A stretch of DNA of 64,000 nucleotides from Iodobacter violaceini (GTDB lineage Bacteria; Pseudomonadota; Gammaproteobacteria; Burkholderiales; Chitinibacteraceae). The notes below the pieces were generated by a model. The model had not been told where the DNA came from. It saw only the letters and a list, made by a program, of their open reading frames with translations, and searched no databases. The position numbers and the translations under genes were made by a program. The stretch's first letter is position 1. Each line of letters begins with the position of its first letter. The stretch is taken from positions 85,464 to 149,463 of the forward strand of contig NZ_JAAOLX010000011.1 of assembly GCF_011601265.1 (NCBI RefSeq), read 5' to 3'. Positions 56,589 through 64,000 of this stretch are shown piece by piece.

Positions 56589-57860
56589 ATGCAGAACGAC
56601 TCCGCTCTCTTAGAATTTTTTCAGCCTGGCTTTGTGCCGCTCGATCTGCCACCACTGGCAGGGCTGATCCGCGCCCGTCCCTATTTAGACGCTTTTATCA
56701 CGCTCTTTCGCGGAGGTGAGGAAGAAGTCATGGTGCGCCTCCTGGTGTTGCGGGAAATTGGCGCACGTGCACAGGCTCCGCGCTGGACGCCGCAAGATTT
56801 GCAAGCGCACTTTGCCTATATCAACCCTGTAAAGCTTGAAACTGTTTTAAAGCGGATTCGCGATAATGGTCTTCTGGTATGGGATTCGGATGAGCAGCTT
56901 TATTCATTATCTGAGCCGGGCCGCATTGCGCTGGCCTCGATTGGCACGCTGGTACAGTTTTCTGATGGCGATGCCGAGCTGGGCTATTTAACCGCGCAAG
57001 TTGCGGCGGGGCAGTCGGTTGGGCGGGTGGCGCATGAAGCATTGCAGCACCTTTTAGCCCGCTTGAACGAGCTATACCGCGATTTTGAAGAAGCCCTTGA
57101 ATCGCAATCCGAGTTCCAAATTCGCAAGGCGCAATCTAAGCTGGAAAGTGTCTGGAAATGGGTAGAAAAAGGCACCGAAGTCATGCATGCCATTTTGGAT
57201 GATGACACACTGGATTTGCTGACGCTGAATCAGGCTCAAGCCATTGCTACCGCGCAAAGCCGTATGTTGCGTTTAACCAGCGTATTTCAGCGCCGCTTAA
57301 GCGAGCTGGCTGCACAGCGCGTGCATTTGGGCGAATCCGGACTGACATCGACGAATGTGGCCGATTGGCTGCGGCGTCTGGATCAGGATGAATTGGCCAA
57401 TTTGGGGCGGGATTTATTGATTTTCCATCCGGAGCCAGTGTTTGTGACTGCGGATGAATTGTTAGATATTTCCGAGTACGAGCTGGTTAATCGTGAGCGT
57501 CTTGAATATATCGAAAGCGCCCTGCCGTCGAGTGAGGTGGCAGAAGACGTTGAGGCGATGGAAGTGGAGCGCCTCCTGGATGCAGAAGCGTTGTTTGAAG
57601 AGCTGGGCGCCTTAGCTGCCCGTGGCGGCACGGCCGAGCTGTTTGAGCAGGTGGTGGCTGATACTTACAATGTCACTGCTTATCGCTTATCTTTGCTTTC
57701 TTTGCTTGGTGATGCCGATGCTGCACTAGAACAAAGTGTGGTGGCAGATTTAGTCCGTTTGCCTTTATTCCTGGAGGCAGAGGAAGGGGTGGAGCTGCTG
57801 GATCACCTGGAAGTAGCAGCAATTAGTCGCGGCAGGTTACGGCCTGTTGACATAAAATAG
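56589..57860 (+). CDS. mksF: MksF/JetA-like kleisin subunit of an SMC condensin
   Basis: A 423-residue protein matching the kleisin-like first gene of Mks/Wadjet condensins in size, position and layout. A winged helix at about residues 40-110 (YLDAFITLFRGGEEEVMVRLLVLREIG, TVLKRIRDNGLLVWDSDEQLYSLS) is followed by a long helical region (about 125-330) and an acidic C-terminal part with a last helix-rich domain. In this family the N-terminus touches the SMC neck and the C-terminus the SMC head. The ATG at 56589 is chosen; a TTG 18 codons upstream is in frame. Assignment rests on operon context and fold pattern, not on conserved catalytic residues. Confidence 0.65.
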   Translation: MQNDSALLEFFQPGFVPLDLPPLAGLIRARPYLDAFITLFRGGEEEVMVRLLVLREIGARAQAPRWTPQDLQAHFAYINPVKLETVLKRIRDNGLLVWDSDEQLYSLSEPGRIALASIGTLVQFSDGDAELGYLTAQVAAGQSVGRVAHEALQHLLARLNELYRDFEEALESQSEFQIRKAQSKLESVWKWVEKGTEVMHAILDDDTLDLLTLNQAQAIATAQSRMLRLTSVFQRRLSELAAQRVHLGESGLTSTNVADWLRRLDQDELANLGRDLLIFHPEPVFVTADELLDISEYELVNRERLEYIESALPSSEVAEDVEAMEVERLLDAEALFEELGALAARGGTAELFEQVVADTYNVTAYRLSLLSLLGDADAALEQSVVADLVRLPLFLEAEEGVELLDHLEVAAISRGRLRPVDIK

Positions 57861-57944
57861 TTTAAATAAGCGCATGTTGCTTTCTGTATTAGACAGTATT
57901 AATAAGGTAGGCTTGGGTCTAATCAAATCGTTGTGGAGTGCATA

Positions 57945-58592
57945 ATGGGTCTTTTGGATGATCTGAAGCAGCAGGCCGCGTCAGTAGAAACAGATAGTGC
58001 AGAGCAAAGGCGTGTTTATCTTGCCAATATGGGCCTGATTGATAGTGCAATGCGTGCAGTCCTTGCTTATTTTTACGAGCTGGCAAATCAGCTTAAGGTG
58101 GTTAAACCGGCCAGCCCGCATACCTACCGGGTATGGGGAGTGGGTGAGTTTACACAGATGAATATGACTCTGGCAGCGGCGAATTCGCGTAATAAATCGC
58201 TGGAGGGTGGGGAGCACCCTGATTACGTTGAGTTTATTGTTGAGTGGCAGGGGCGGGAGCCTTTAAGAACCGTATGTTCATCGCAAAGCGCTGCTAAACA
58301 CTTGAAAGAGCAGATGTGGCAGTACGGATGTAAATTGGAAGAAAAAATTCAGGCCGCGCCGGATGGTAAATTTATCCGCTCGGCAATGACGATAGCCCCT
58401 TTGGTGCCAACGCGCTTTCGCTTTGATGCGGTATATGACACCGGGAAAATTCGTTTAAATATTCGTAATCTGGCTAATTTAGGCGAAGATCAGCATTTAT
58501 TGGATGCTGCCCAATGCACGCCTGTGCTCTGTGAAGAGTTGGCCAAGGCCATGCTGGGCAAGCCGCATCATTTGGCTGATTTATTAGCTTAG
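57945..58592 (+). CDS. unknown extra gene inside the SMC operon
   Basis: A 215-residue soluble protein with GTGGAGTGCATA before the ATG. It opens MGLLDDLKQQAASVETDSAEQRR (helical) and has an alpha-beta middle part (HTYRVWGVGEFTQMNMTLAAAN, DYVEFIVEWQGREPLRTVCSS) and IRLNIRNLANLG near the end. No family, metal motif or membrane segment is recognised. It lies between the kleisin-like and KITE-like genes, with 84 bp before and 209 bp after, and shares their orientation. The canonical mksF-mksE-mksB order has no gene here as far as I recall, so it may be an accessory subunit. Confidence 0.7.
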   Translation: MGLLDDLKQQAASVETDSAEQRRVYLANMGLIDSAMRAVLAYFYELANQLKVVKPASPHTYRVWGVGEFTQMNMTLAAANSRNKSLEGGEHPDYVEFIVEWQGREPLRTVCSSQSAAKHLKEQMWQYGCKLEEKIQAAPDGKFIRSAMTIAPLVPTRFRFDAVYDTGKIRLNIRNLANLGEDQHLLDAAQCTPVLCEELAKAMLGKPHHLADLLA

Positions 58593-58801
58593 CGTGTACT
58601 GCCGTCTGCTGTGCCCGGCCATGATGATATTGGGGTTGGCCACCCCGGCTGGCTTTCCTGCATTCTTTCGGTAAATTTGGCCTTATCTATTTGTGCAGTA
58701 TGCCGCCATAATCTGTGCGGCATGCCCAAGTTTTGGCTAAGTTTCGCTACCTGCTTGAGTTATTCGTTTAATTTTGGCGTTTTATATCTGTATGGGTGTA
58801 C

Positions 58802-59449
58802 ATGGATCAAGCTCTTAATATTTTGGTCGCGCGCCTCCTGGCGCATCGCTTTTTACCGCGCAAAGATCCTTTAGCGCGGCGCGCTCTGATTGATGAAGCG
58901 TTCCGCGAATCGCTGGACCACCGGCTGGCCGGTTGTGGCTTGCGCCTCTTAGAAAATCCTTACGCAGAATATATTGCCGTGGGCCTTGCCAGCGAGATGG
59001 AAGACTGGGTATTTGGCGAGGGCGAAAACTGGTTGTCCAATAATATGGGCATGCCAAGAGACGCGATTGCCCTTTTGATTGTGGTCTGGGCCTTGATTAT
59101 TTTGCCAAAACGCCAGCGCCAGATTGCCCTGTCTGCATCGGATCCTGACGATATGTTTGGCGAAGCATCGCCGATTGAGTTTGGTGATGAGGTGGCTCCG
59201 GGTATTCCTGAAGAAGCGATTTACGCTGATTTTGGTAAAAAGCTCGGCGGTAAGGCTCGCTTTTCGATGAATTTAAGCCAGTTGGCCAAACTCGGCTTTA
59301 TTAATCGCCGCAATAAAATGGTCTTTGAAGGGCCGCTGCTTGATCTGATGATCGATTATTCACGCCTAGCACCGCGGATTATTAATGGTGCTTTGGCTGA
59401 TTTACTGAAGATTGATGCCGTTGCGGTTGAATCACCGGTTGAAGATTGA
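58802..59449 (+). CDS. mksE: MksE/JetB-like KITE subunit of an SMC condensin
   Basis: A 215-residue protein with the size and position of the second subunit (winged-helix KITE-like) of Mks/Wadjet condensins. Sequence: MDQALNILVARLLAHRFLPRK, GCGLRLLENPYAEYIAVGLASEMEDWVFG, then GGKARFSMNLSQLAKLGFINRRNKMVFEGPLLDLMI, which looks like a winged helix for kleisin binding. The ATG at 58802 has GGGTG four bases upstream; a GTG two codons earlier is possible. The TGA stop was probably once coupled to an ATG of the SMC gene, since a decayed copy of that start follows (59437-59516). Confidence 0.62.
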   Translation: MDQALNILVARLLAHRFLPRKDPLARRALIDEAFRESLDHRLAGCGLRLLENPYAEYIAVGLASEMEDWVFGEGENWLSNNMGMPRDAIALLIVVWALIILPKRQRQIALSASDPDDMFGEASPIEFGDEVAPGIPEEAIYADFGKKLGGKARFSMNLSQLAKLGFINRRNKMVFEGPLLDLMIDYSRLAPRIINGALADLLKIDAVAVESPVED

Positions 59450-59516
59450 TGTGAAGATTCGTGAAGGATCAGCGTTTATTCATTGCTCTGGCGTGCAATT
59501 AGTTTGCGGCCGCATG
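59437..59516 (+). repeat. degenerate duplicate of the mksE/mksB junction
   Basis: The sequence GGTTGAAGATTGATG, AGATTCGTGAA, TTCATTG, TCTGGCGTGCAATT, GCATGGAT here matches GGTTGAAGATTAATG, AGATTCGTGAA, TTCATTG, TCTGGCGTGCAATT, CTGGATG at 59626-59706. It is a decayed direct copy about 189 bp upstream of the current mksB start. The old start codon is followed at once by TGA, so it is non-coding. It shows a small tandem duplication and later drift at the junction. Confidence 0.7.
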
Positions 59517-59637
59517 GATTGATGATGACTGCTGTTGAGCCAGCAGGCCCCTTCAAAGCGGCTTCCGGGTTGCGTCAAAATAGTCAGTAAGCAGATAAGC
59601 TGTAATGCAGTTTTATCGGGACATAGGTTGAAGATTA

Positions 59638-62460
59638 ATGTTTCAGATTCGTGAAATAGAAATGGTTCATTGGGATTTCTGGCGTGCAATTCGTGTGCCG
59701 CTGGATGCCCAGATTGTGACCATTGTCGGGCCAAATGGCTCAGGCAAAACGACTATGCTGGACGCGCTGCGCACCTTGCTGGCTTTGCGCTGCTCGGGCC
59801 GCCGTGATTACAAGCGCTATGTTCGCAATAATAAAGAAAACTTTGCCTGGCTGCGTGGTGTGGTTTCCAATCCGCGCCGTGGCGAAGGTGGCTTATTTCC
59901 CTATTTGTTTTTCCCTATTACCAGCCCTGAGGTCACGCTGTTTTGCCGTGTAAAAAAACAGGGTGGCGATTGGGTACGCCATTACGCCATCGCCGAAGGC
60001 GTGGTTGAGTTAACGCCAGAAACTGAAAGCGGTCTGCAATGGCTGGGGGTGAATGAATACAAGCGCCGTCTTGAGTCGGCGGGCCTGACAGCCGCGATTG
60101 CCGAAGTATTGGCGCTGGAGCAGGGCGATACCGATAAGCTGTGCGAGTACAGCCCAAAGGCGCTGCTGGATTTGGTGTTCCAGGTGTTTGGCGACAAGCA
60201 GGTTTTGGATAACTATCAGGATGCTAAGCTGCGCTTGAAAGAAACCGAAGGTGAGCTGGGCAAGGTTGAGCAGCAGATGGCCCAGATTGGGCTGGATGTA
60301 GAGCGGATGAAGCTGCGCTCTAACAGCTTTCTGGAATGGCAGGCATTGCAACGCGATGTGATTCGTCTGGAAAAAGACGTGGTGCCTGGCCTTAAGTACC
60401 TTGAACAGTGGGATGGCTTGCTGGCTGGTTTGCAGCAGTTCCGTCTTGCGCGCACCAATTTACGGGCTAAGAAGCAAGAGCTGGATGAGTTGAATCTGGC
60501 GTATTCAGAATTCGATCAGCGCCGTGAAGCTGCTATGGTGGGTGAGCGTGAAGCCAAGCAGGCTTACGATAATCACTTTGCCCTGTTTCAACAGGTGCGT
60601 GATGCGGCCCGTGATACTGAAAAACTGCTGAAAGAAGAGACTCGCCTGCGTGAGCTGGCCGAGTCAGAGCATGGCCGTGATGCAGTCAGCATTAATGACC
60701 GGTTACTGGCTTTAAAAGAACAGCTTGCCAGCTTAAGACAGTGGCTGCGTACCGCTAAAGAAGAGCGCCAGCAGCTGGCCGATATGCAGAACACCCTGCA
60801 AGCGGGCAGAGCGCCATCGCCAGATTATACCCGGAATATGCGCTCAGCCTTGGATGAGGCGGCTATTCCGCACCAGGTGCTGACTGAAATCGTTGAAGTC
60901 ACCGATGCAAGCTGGCAGCAGGCGGTTGAAGCCTTGCTGGCTCCTTATCGTCACATCGTATTGCTTAAGCGTGCCAGCGATAGAAACCGCGCATGGGAAA
61001 TTGCCCAGCGCTTACGCTATCGCCACTTTATTGTGCCTGACAGCGAGCCTGTGCCGCGTGCCAATAAAGGCTCGGTGCTGGAAGTGGTTGATTTCAATGG
61101 TGATGCGCCAAGCTGGGTGGTGCAATTGCTGAACCGCACTCAGCGCGTTGTCACTGTTGAAGCGGGTGGCAAGGTTGATGGCGACTGGATCACGAAAGAG
61201 GGTTATCACAAAGAGCGCCGTGGTGGCCGCGATATTAGCGTACGGCCAGGTGATTTTGCCTTTGGCGAGACTGCGCGGCAATCGCGTTTAGGCGATGCGC
61301 TGAGCCGTTTGAAAGTATTAAATCATCAAATTTTAGATGCCGAAGCCCGTGATGTAGATTTAAGCCGCGATATCAGCGCCCATACCGAGCAACTGATGGG
61401 TATGCAGGCGGTGGTACAGCTGGCAGCACGTCAGGAAGAATTTGCAGCCGCTGCAGCCCGTTTCCCGGGTGAGCAGGAATCCGTTCAAAACTTGGGTGCC
61501 GAGCTGGCCGCAGCACAAGCAGCCTGGGAAGCGGCGCGGGATGCACGTGAAGAATTGCGCGTAGGTTTTGAGCGCAGTAAAGATCAGCGCGAGCGTCTGG
61601 CCGGGCAAGTGAATTATCAGCAAGATCAGGCACAGCGTCAGCAGCTGGAAATCCATAAGCAATTACGCCAGTTGCGCGAGCTGAAAACCAGTATGCAGGA
61701 GCACTTAAGCGATGTATCCGCACTGAATGCTGTGCGTGAGCAATTTGGCAGCGTGCGCGAAGTGCAGCATTTGCTGGAGCGTCAGCGCCAGCAGCTGGCC
61801 AATGGACAGTGGGAAACAGACGAAACAATTCTGGCCCGTCGCGATAAGCTGCAGAATGATTACGACAGCGTGCAGCGTGATGCCGAAGTTCATTACAAAG
61901 AAGTGCAGCGCACTGGCGAGCTGACACATGAAGCGCGTGCCGCCTATATTAATAAGCTGCGTGCCACGGTACGTGCTTACTGCCGCAATATTGCCCGCTT
62001 GGGTGAGTTGGCAGGGATTGATGTAGAGGCCGAAATGCCGCATCTGGATAACGATGATGCCGTGCTGGCGCAAGCAGGCTTGGCGGCGCGTTTCAATTTT
62101 GACCAAAAAGGCATGATGGGCATGAACGACGGTGAGGCGTCGGGCGGTCAGCAGGTGATGAAGTCCTTGATTCTGCTGATTGGTCTGATGATGGATGATG
62201 CCAATCCATCGGGCTTTGTATTTATTGATGAGCCGTTTGCCCACCTGGATATCTTTAATATTGATCGCGTTGGCGCTTTCCTGAAAGCCACGCAGGCGCA
62301 GTATTTAATTACCACGCCACTGACTCATAACACCAATGTCTACGCGCCATCTGACTTGACGCTGACCACACGTAAAAAGCGCCCGGGGGATACTTGGGCG
62401 CCACTTATTCTTCAAACCCGTCGCCGGGTTGAAACTGCACAACAAGAGCTGATCGTATGA
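59638..62460 (+). CDS. mksB: MksB/JetC-like SMC ATPase
   Basis: A 940-residue SMC-type ATPase, close to the size I recall for Pseudomonas MksB and smaller than MukB. N-terminal Walker A is GPNGSGKTTMLDALRTLLALRC at about 31-52. Long coiled coils (about 180-400 and 560-790) flank a hinge-like domain at about 405-530 (IPHQVLTEIVEVTDASWQQAVEALLAPYRHIVLLKRAS). The C-terminal head has a degenerate signature EASGGQQVMKS and Walker B SGFVFIDEPFAHLD. It should bind the kleisin and KITE subunits and move DNA by ATP-driven loop extrusion. No nuclease domain is present. Its stop overlaps the next gene by four bases. Confidence 0.8.
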   Translation: MFQIREIEMVHWDFWRAIRVPLDAQIVTIVGPNGSGKTTMLDALRTLLALRCSGRRDYKRYVRNNKENFAWLRGVVSNPRRGEGGLFPYLFFPITSPEVTLFCRVKKQGGDWVRHYAIAEGVVELTPETESGLQWLGVNEYKRRLESAGLTAAIAEVLALEQGDTDKLCEYSPKALLDLVFQVFGDKQVLDNYQDAKLRLKETEGELGKVEQQMAQIGLDVERMKLRSNSFLEWQALQRDVIRLEKDVVPGLKYLEQWDGLLAGLQQFRLARTNLRAKKQELDELNLAYSEFDQRREAAMVGEREAKQAYDNHFALFQQVRDAARDTEKLLKEETRLRELAESEHGRDAVSINDRLLALKEQLASLRQWLRTAKEERQQLADMQNTLQAGRAPSPDYTRNMRSALDEAAIPHQVLTEIVEVTDASWQQAVEALLAPYRHIVLLKRASDRNRAWEIAQRLRYRHFIVPDSEPVPRANKGSVLEVVDFNGDAPSWVVQLLNRTQRVVTVEAGGKVDGDWITKEGYHKERRGGRDISVRPGDFAFGETARQSRLGDALSRLKVLNHQILDAEARDVDLSRDISAHTEQLMGMQAVVQLAARQEEFAAAAARFPGEQESVQNLGAELAAAQAAWEAARDAREELRVGFERSKDQRERLAGQVNYQQDQAQRQQLEIHKQLRQLRELKTSMQEHLSDVSALNAVREQFGSVREVQHLLERQRQQLANGQWETDETILARRDKLQNDYDSVQRDAEVHYKEVQRTGELTHEARAAYINKLRATVRAYCRNIARLGELAGIDVEAEMPHLDNDDAVLAQAGLAARFNFDQKGMMGMNDGEASGGQQVMKSLILLIGLMMDDANPSGFVFIDEPFAHLDIFNIDRVGAFLKATQAQYLITTPLTHNTNVYAPSDLTLTTRKKRPGDTWAPLILQTRRRVETAQQELIV

Positions 62461-63629
62461 AACAAGTATTCCATTTTTTCGCCCCCTGCCCGCGAGGCCT
62501 GGAAGGGCCACTCGTTGCTGAATTAGAAGCACTTGGCGCCGATCAGATTAAAGCGACCGATGGCGGCGTAGGTTTCGCTGGTTCCTGGATTTTGATGTAT
62601 GAGGCCAATCTGCAATCCCGTATTGCCAGCCGTATTCTGTGGCGTGTAGCAGAAAAAAGCTGGAAAACAGAAGACGATCTATACGCTATGGCGCGTGATT
62701 TAGATTGGGCCGAATTGTTTTCTGTGGATTGCACCATCAAGGTGGGTGTTACGGCCTATCGTGTACCGCAGATTCGCAGTCCTGAATTTGTTGCGCTGCG
62801 GATTAAAGACGGCATCTGTGATCGCTTCCGTCTGAAAGGCGGCAAGCGCCCGAGTGTGGATACCGCCGAGCCAGATATGCGTATCCAGCTTTATCTTACT
62901 GATCGTAATGCCACTCTCTATTTAGATACCTCAGGCGATGCCCTGTTTAAGCGTGGCTATCGTATTGAAACCGGCGAAGCACCAATGCGCGAAAATCTCG
63001 CTGCAGGTATTTTGGCCTTGATTGGCTGGACACCTGCCGAAGCGCTGTACGATCCAATGTGTGGTTCGGCGACCTTCTTAATTGAAGCGGCTATGATTGC
63101 GCGCAAAATTGCACCGGGTGCGCGTCGCGAATTTGCATTTCAGAAAATGCGTTTGCATAGCGAAGACATGTGGCAAGAGCTGGTTGCTGCAGCGCGTGCT
63201 GCTGAAACCAAAGAAATCTTCCCTATCTATGGTAGTGATGTATCCGCTGCAGCTATTGCTCATGCCCAGGCCAATTTAGATTACGCCCGTTTTGATGACA
63301 CCATTCATTTAAAACAACTGAACGCGATGGATGCCAAGCCGCCGGTAGAAATGACGGGGGTCTGGCTTTCCAATCCGCCTTATGGTGTGCGTCTGGATGA
63401 GAAAGAAAAACTGGCTGCACTTTATCCGCAGTGGGGCGATGCCTTGAAAAAGCGCTTTTCAGGCTGGAGAGCTTATTTCCTGACAGCGGATATGGACATC
63501 ACTAAGCATATGGGTCTTAAAGCTTCCAAGCGCACACCTTTGTATAATGGTGGTCTGGAGTGTCGTTTGTTTGAATACATTATGATTTCGGGCGGGATGC
63601 GCCGAAAACCTGCTGGTTCAGGCGAATAA
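62457..63629 (+). CDS. rlmL: THUMP-domain 23S rRNA methyltransferase (RlmL-type)
   Basis: A 390-residue SAM-dependent RNA methyltransferase. A THUMP-containing RNA-binding part at about 1-160 (FFAPCPRGLEGPLVAELEALGA, FSVDCTIKVGVTAYRVPQIR) precedes a class I methyltransferase domain with ALYDPMCGSATFLIEAA and the catalytic SNPPYGVRL motif. It matches the N-terminal (m2G2445) half of E. coli RlmKL; the RlmK half is absent, as in many bacteria. Its ATG overlaps the SMC stop (ATGA), so translation of the two is coupled. Confidence 0.88.
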   Translation: MKQVFHFFAPCPRGLEGPLVAELEALGADQIKATDGGVGFAGSWILMYEANLQSRIASRILWRVAEKSWKTEDDLYAMARDLDWAELFSVDCTIKVGVTAYRVPQIRSPEFVALRIKDGICDRFRLKGGKRPSVDTAEPDMRIQLYLTDRNATLYLDTSGDALFKRGYRIETGEAPMRENLAAGILALIGWTPAEALYDPMCGSATFLIEAAMIARKIAPGARREFAFQKMRLHSEDMWQELVAAARAAETKEIFPIYGSDVSAAAIAHAQANLDYARFDDTIHLKQLNAMDAKPPVEMTGVWLSNPPYGVRLDEKEKLAALYPQWGDALKKRFSGWRAYFLTADMDITKHMGLKASKRTPLYNGGLECRLFEYIMISGGMRRKPAGSGE

Positions 63630-63643
63630 ATCGCTGAAAATTG

Positions 63644-63673
63644 AAACAAGCCGCTTTTAAAGCGGCTTGTTTG
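63644..63673 (+). terminator. rho-independent terminator after rlmL
   Basis: AAACAAGCCGCTT pairs with AAGCGGCTTGTTT around a short TTA-rich loop, and T-rich sequence follows. It ends the SMC-rlmL operon and precedes the rRNA promoter. Confidence 0.85.
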
Positions 63674-63802
63674 CTTTGTGCAGCAAGATTTTGCGTGTGA
63701 GCAGAACCTGTCAAATAGCATCTTGTTAAAGTTTCTTGTTTGTTTGATTGTTTTAAAATCAACCGTTTACCTTGTTTTTTGTACTTTATTGCTACTAAGG
63801 TG

Positions 63803-63831
63803 TTGACCGGGAGGGGTGTCGCCGGTATAGT
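63803..63831 (+). promoter_or_regulatory. rRNA operon P1-like promoter
   Basis: TTGACC (63803-63808) and TATAGT (63826-63831) are spaced by exactly 17 bp, with a GC-rich discriminator (TCGGCC) after the -10 as in stringently controlled rRNA promoters. An AT-rich upstream stretch (63735-63790) could be an UP element. The boxA leader follows. Confidence 0.85.
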
Positions 63832-64000
63832 TCGGCCTCTCGCTGCAGCACACACGGAAACGAAGTGATGCAAAAGCAGCGAAACGATCTTTAAAAAAAT
63901 ACAGTCGATGAGTGTGAGTGCTTGATTCGGAAGCGAAACAAGTGCTTGCATTAGTAAGGAGTAACCAGCGATGGTTGCTCTGAATAAAGTAAGCCAGTAA
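63832..64000 (+). promoter_or_regulatory. rRNA leader with boxA-like antitermination element
   Basis: GATCTTTAAAAAAATACAG at 63886-63904 matches the boxA type of rRNA leaders (CTTTAA followed by an ACAG), and GAGTGTGAGTGCTTG follows as in betaproteobacterial 16S leaders. Nus factors bind boxA and prevent early termination. The 16S gene should begin shortly after the window; none of its sequence is seen here. The small ORFs in this region are shadows. Confidence 0.8.

Noticed and set aside
56589..62460. Complete Wadjet defence system (JetABCD)
   Set aside because: No JetD/MksG-like topoisomerase-VI-related gene is in the operon; the following gene is an rRNA methyltransferase.
63886..64000. 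Start of the 16S rRNA gene
   Set aside because: The leader and boxA are seen, but the conserved 16S 5' sequence (GAGTTTGATC) does not occur before the window ends.

Overview
The window looks like a stretch of chromosome from a Gram-negative betaproteobacterium of the Neisseriales (Chromobacteriaceae/Iodobacter-like). The evidence is protein-level resemblance and gene order: leuS-lptE-holA, ispB // rplU-rpmA-obg, ccoG, rng, and an rRNA-operon promoter and leader at the right edge. The taxon is inferred from resemblance, not from a search. No complete insertion sequence, prophage or CRISPR array was seen, but many short dispersed intergenic repeats are present.

Layout. 0.2-7 kb (minus strand): a type I secretion operon (ABC permease/ATPase, HlyD-type adaptor, TolC-type outer-membrane factor). 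Its first gene encodes a protein resembling the N-terminal half of a TnpB/OrfB transposon nuclease without the RuvC half. A SAM methyltransferase lies downstream. 7-12 kb: envelope glycosylation genes (gtrB-gtrA and two large membrane glycosyltransferase-like proteins, one overlapping rng). 12-18 kb: housekeeping (rng, holA, lptE, leuS). 18-24.9 kb: FecR-SPOR protein, PAS-PAS chemotaxis transducer, a ClpP-like gene between two related repeats, a START-like protein, ecotin, a lipoprotein, a LysR regulator. 25-28.7 kb: DoxX, extradiol-type dioxygenase and flavin reductase with two CACAGAG repeat elements, then two exported proteins. 28.9-36 kb: a two-partner secretion pair (TpsA haemagglutinin, TpsB transporter). 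36-43.9 kb: dGTPase, a secreted BPL_N protein, ccoG, a MocR regulator, a pseudogene with one in-frame stop, a retropepsin-like protein. 44-51 kb: trehalose uptake and breakdown (treR, treB, treC, porin) interrupted by a convergent split ThrE/YjjPB exporter pair. 51-56.3 kb: a second PAS chemotaxis transducer, tRNA-Pro(TGG), ispB, rplU, rpmA, obg. 56.4-63.6 kb: an MksBEF/Wadjet-type condensin operon (kleisin-like, an extra unknown gene, KITE-like, SMC-like), the last gene overlapping a THUMP rRNA methyltransferase. 63.8-64 kb: rRNA promoter and boxA leader; the 16S gene itself lies beyond the window.

How the genes fit together. The T1SS operon should export an unlinked substrate. TreB imports and phosphorylates trehalose, TreC hydrolyses trehalose-6-phosphate, and TreR probably acts on the half-site cluster before treB. 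TpsB exports TpsA. The SMC operon should encode a loop-extruding condensin, but its topoisomerase-like nuclease subunit (MksG/JetD) is absent here. The strongest items for follow-up are the RuvC-less TnpB-like gene heading the T1SS operon and the condensin operon with its extra gene and decayed duplication.
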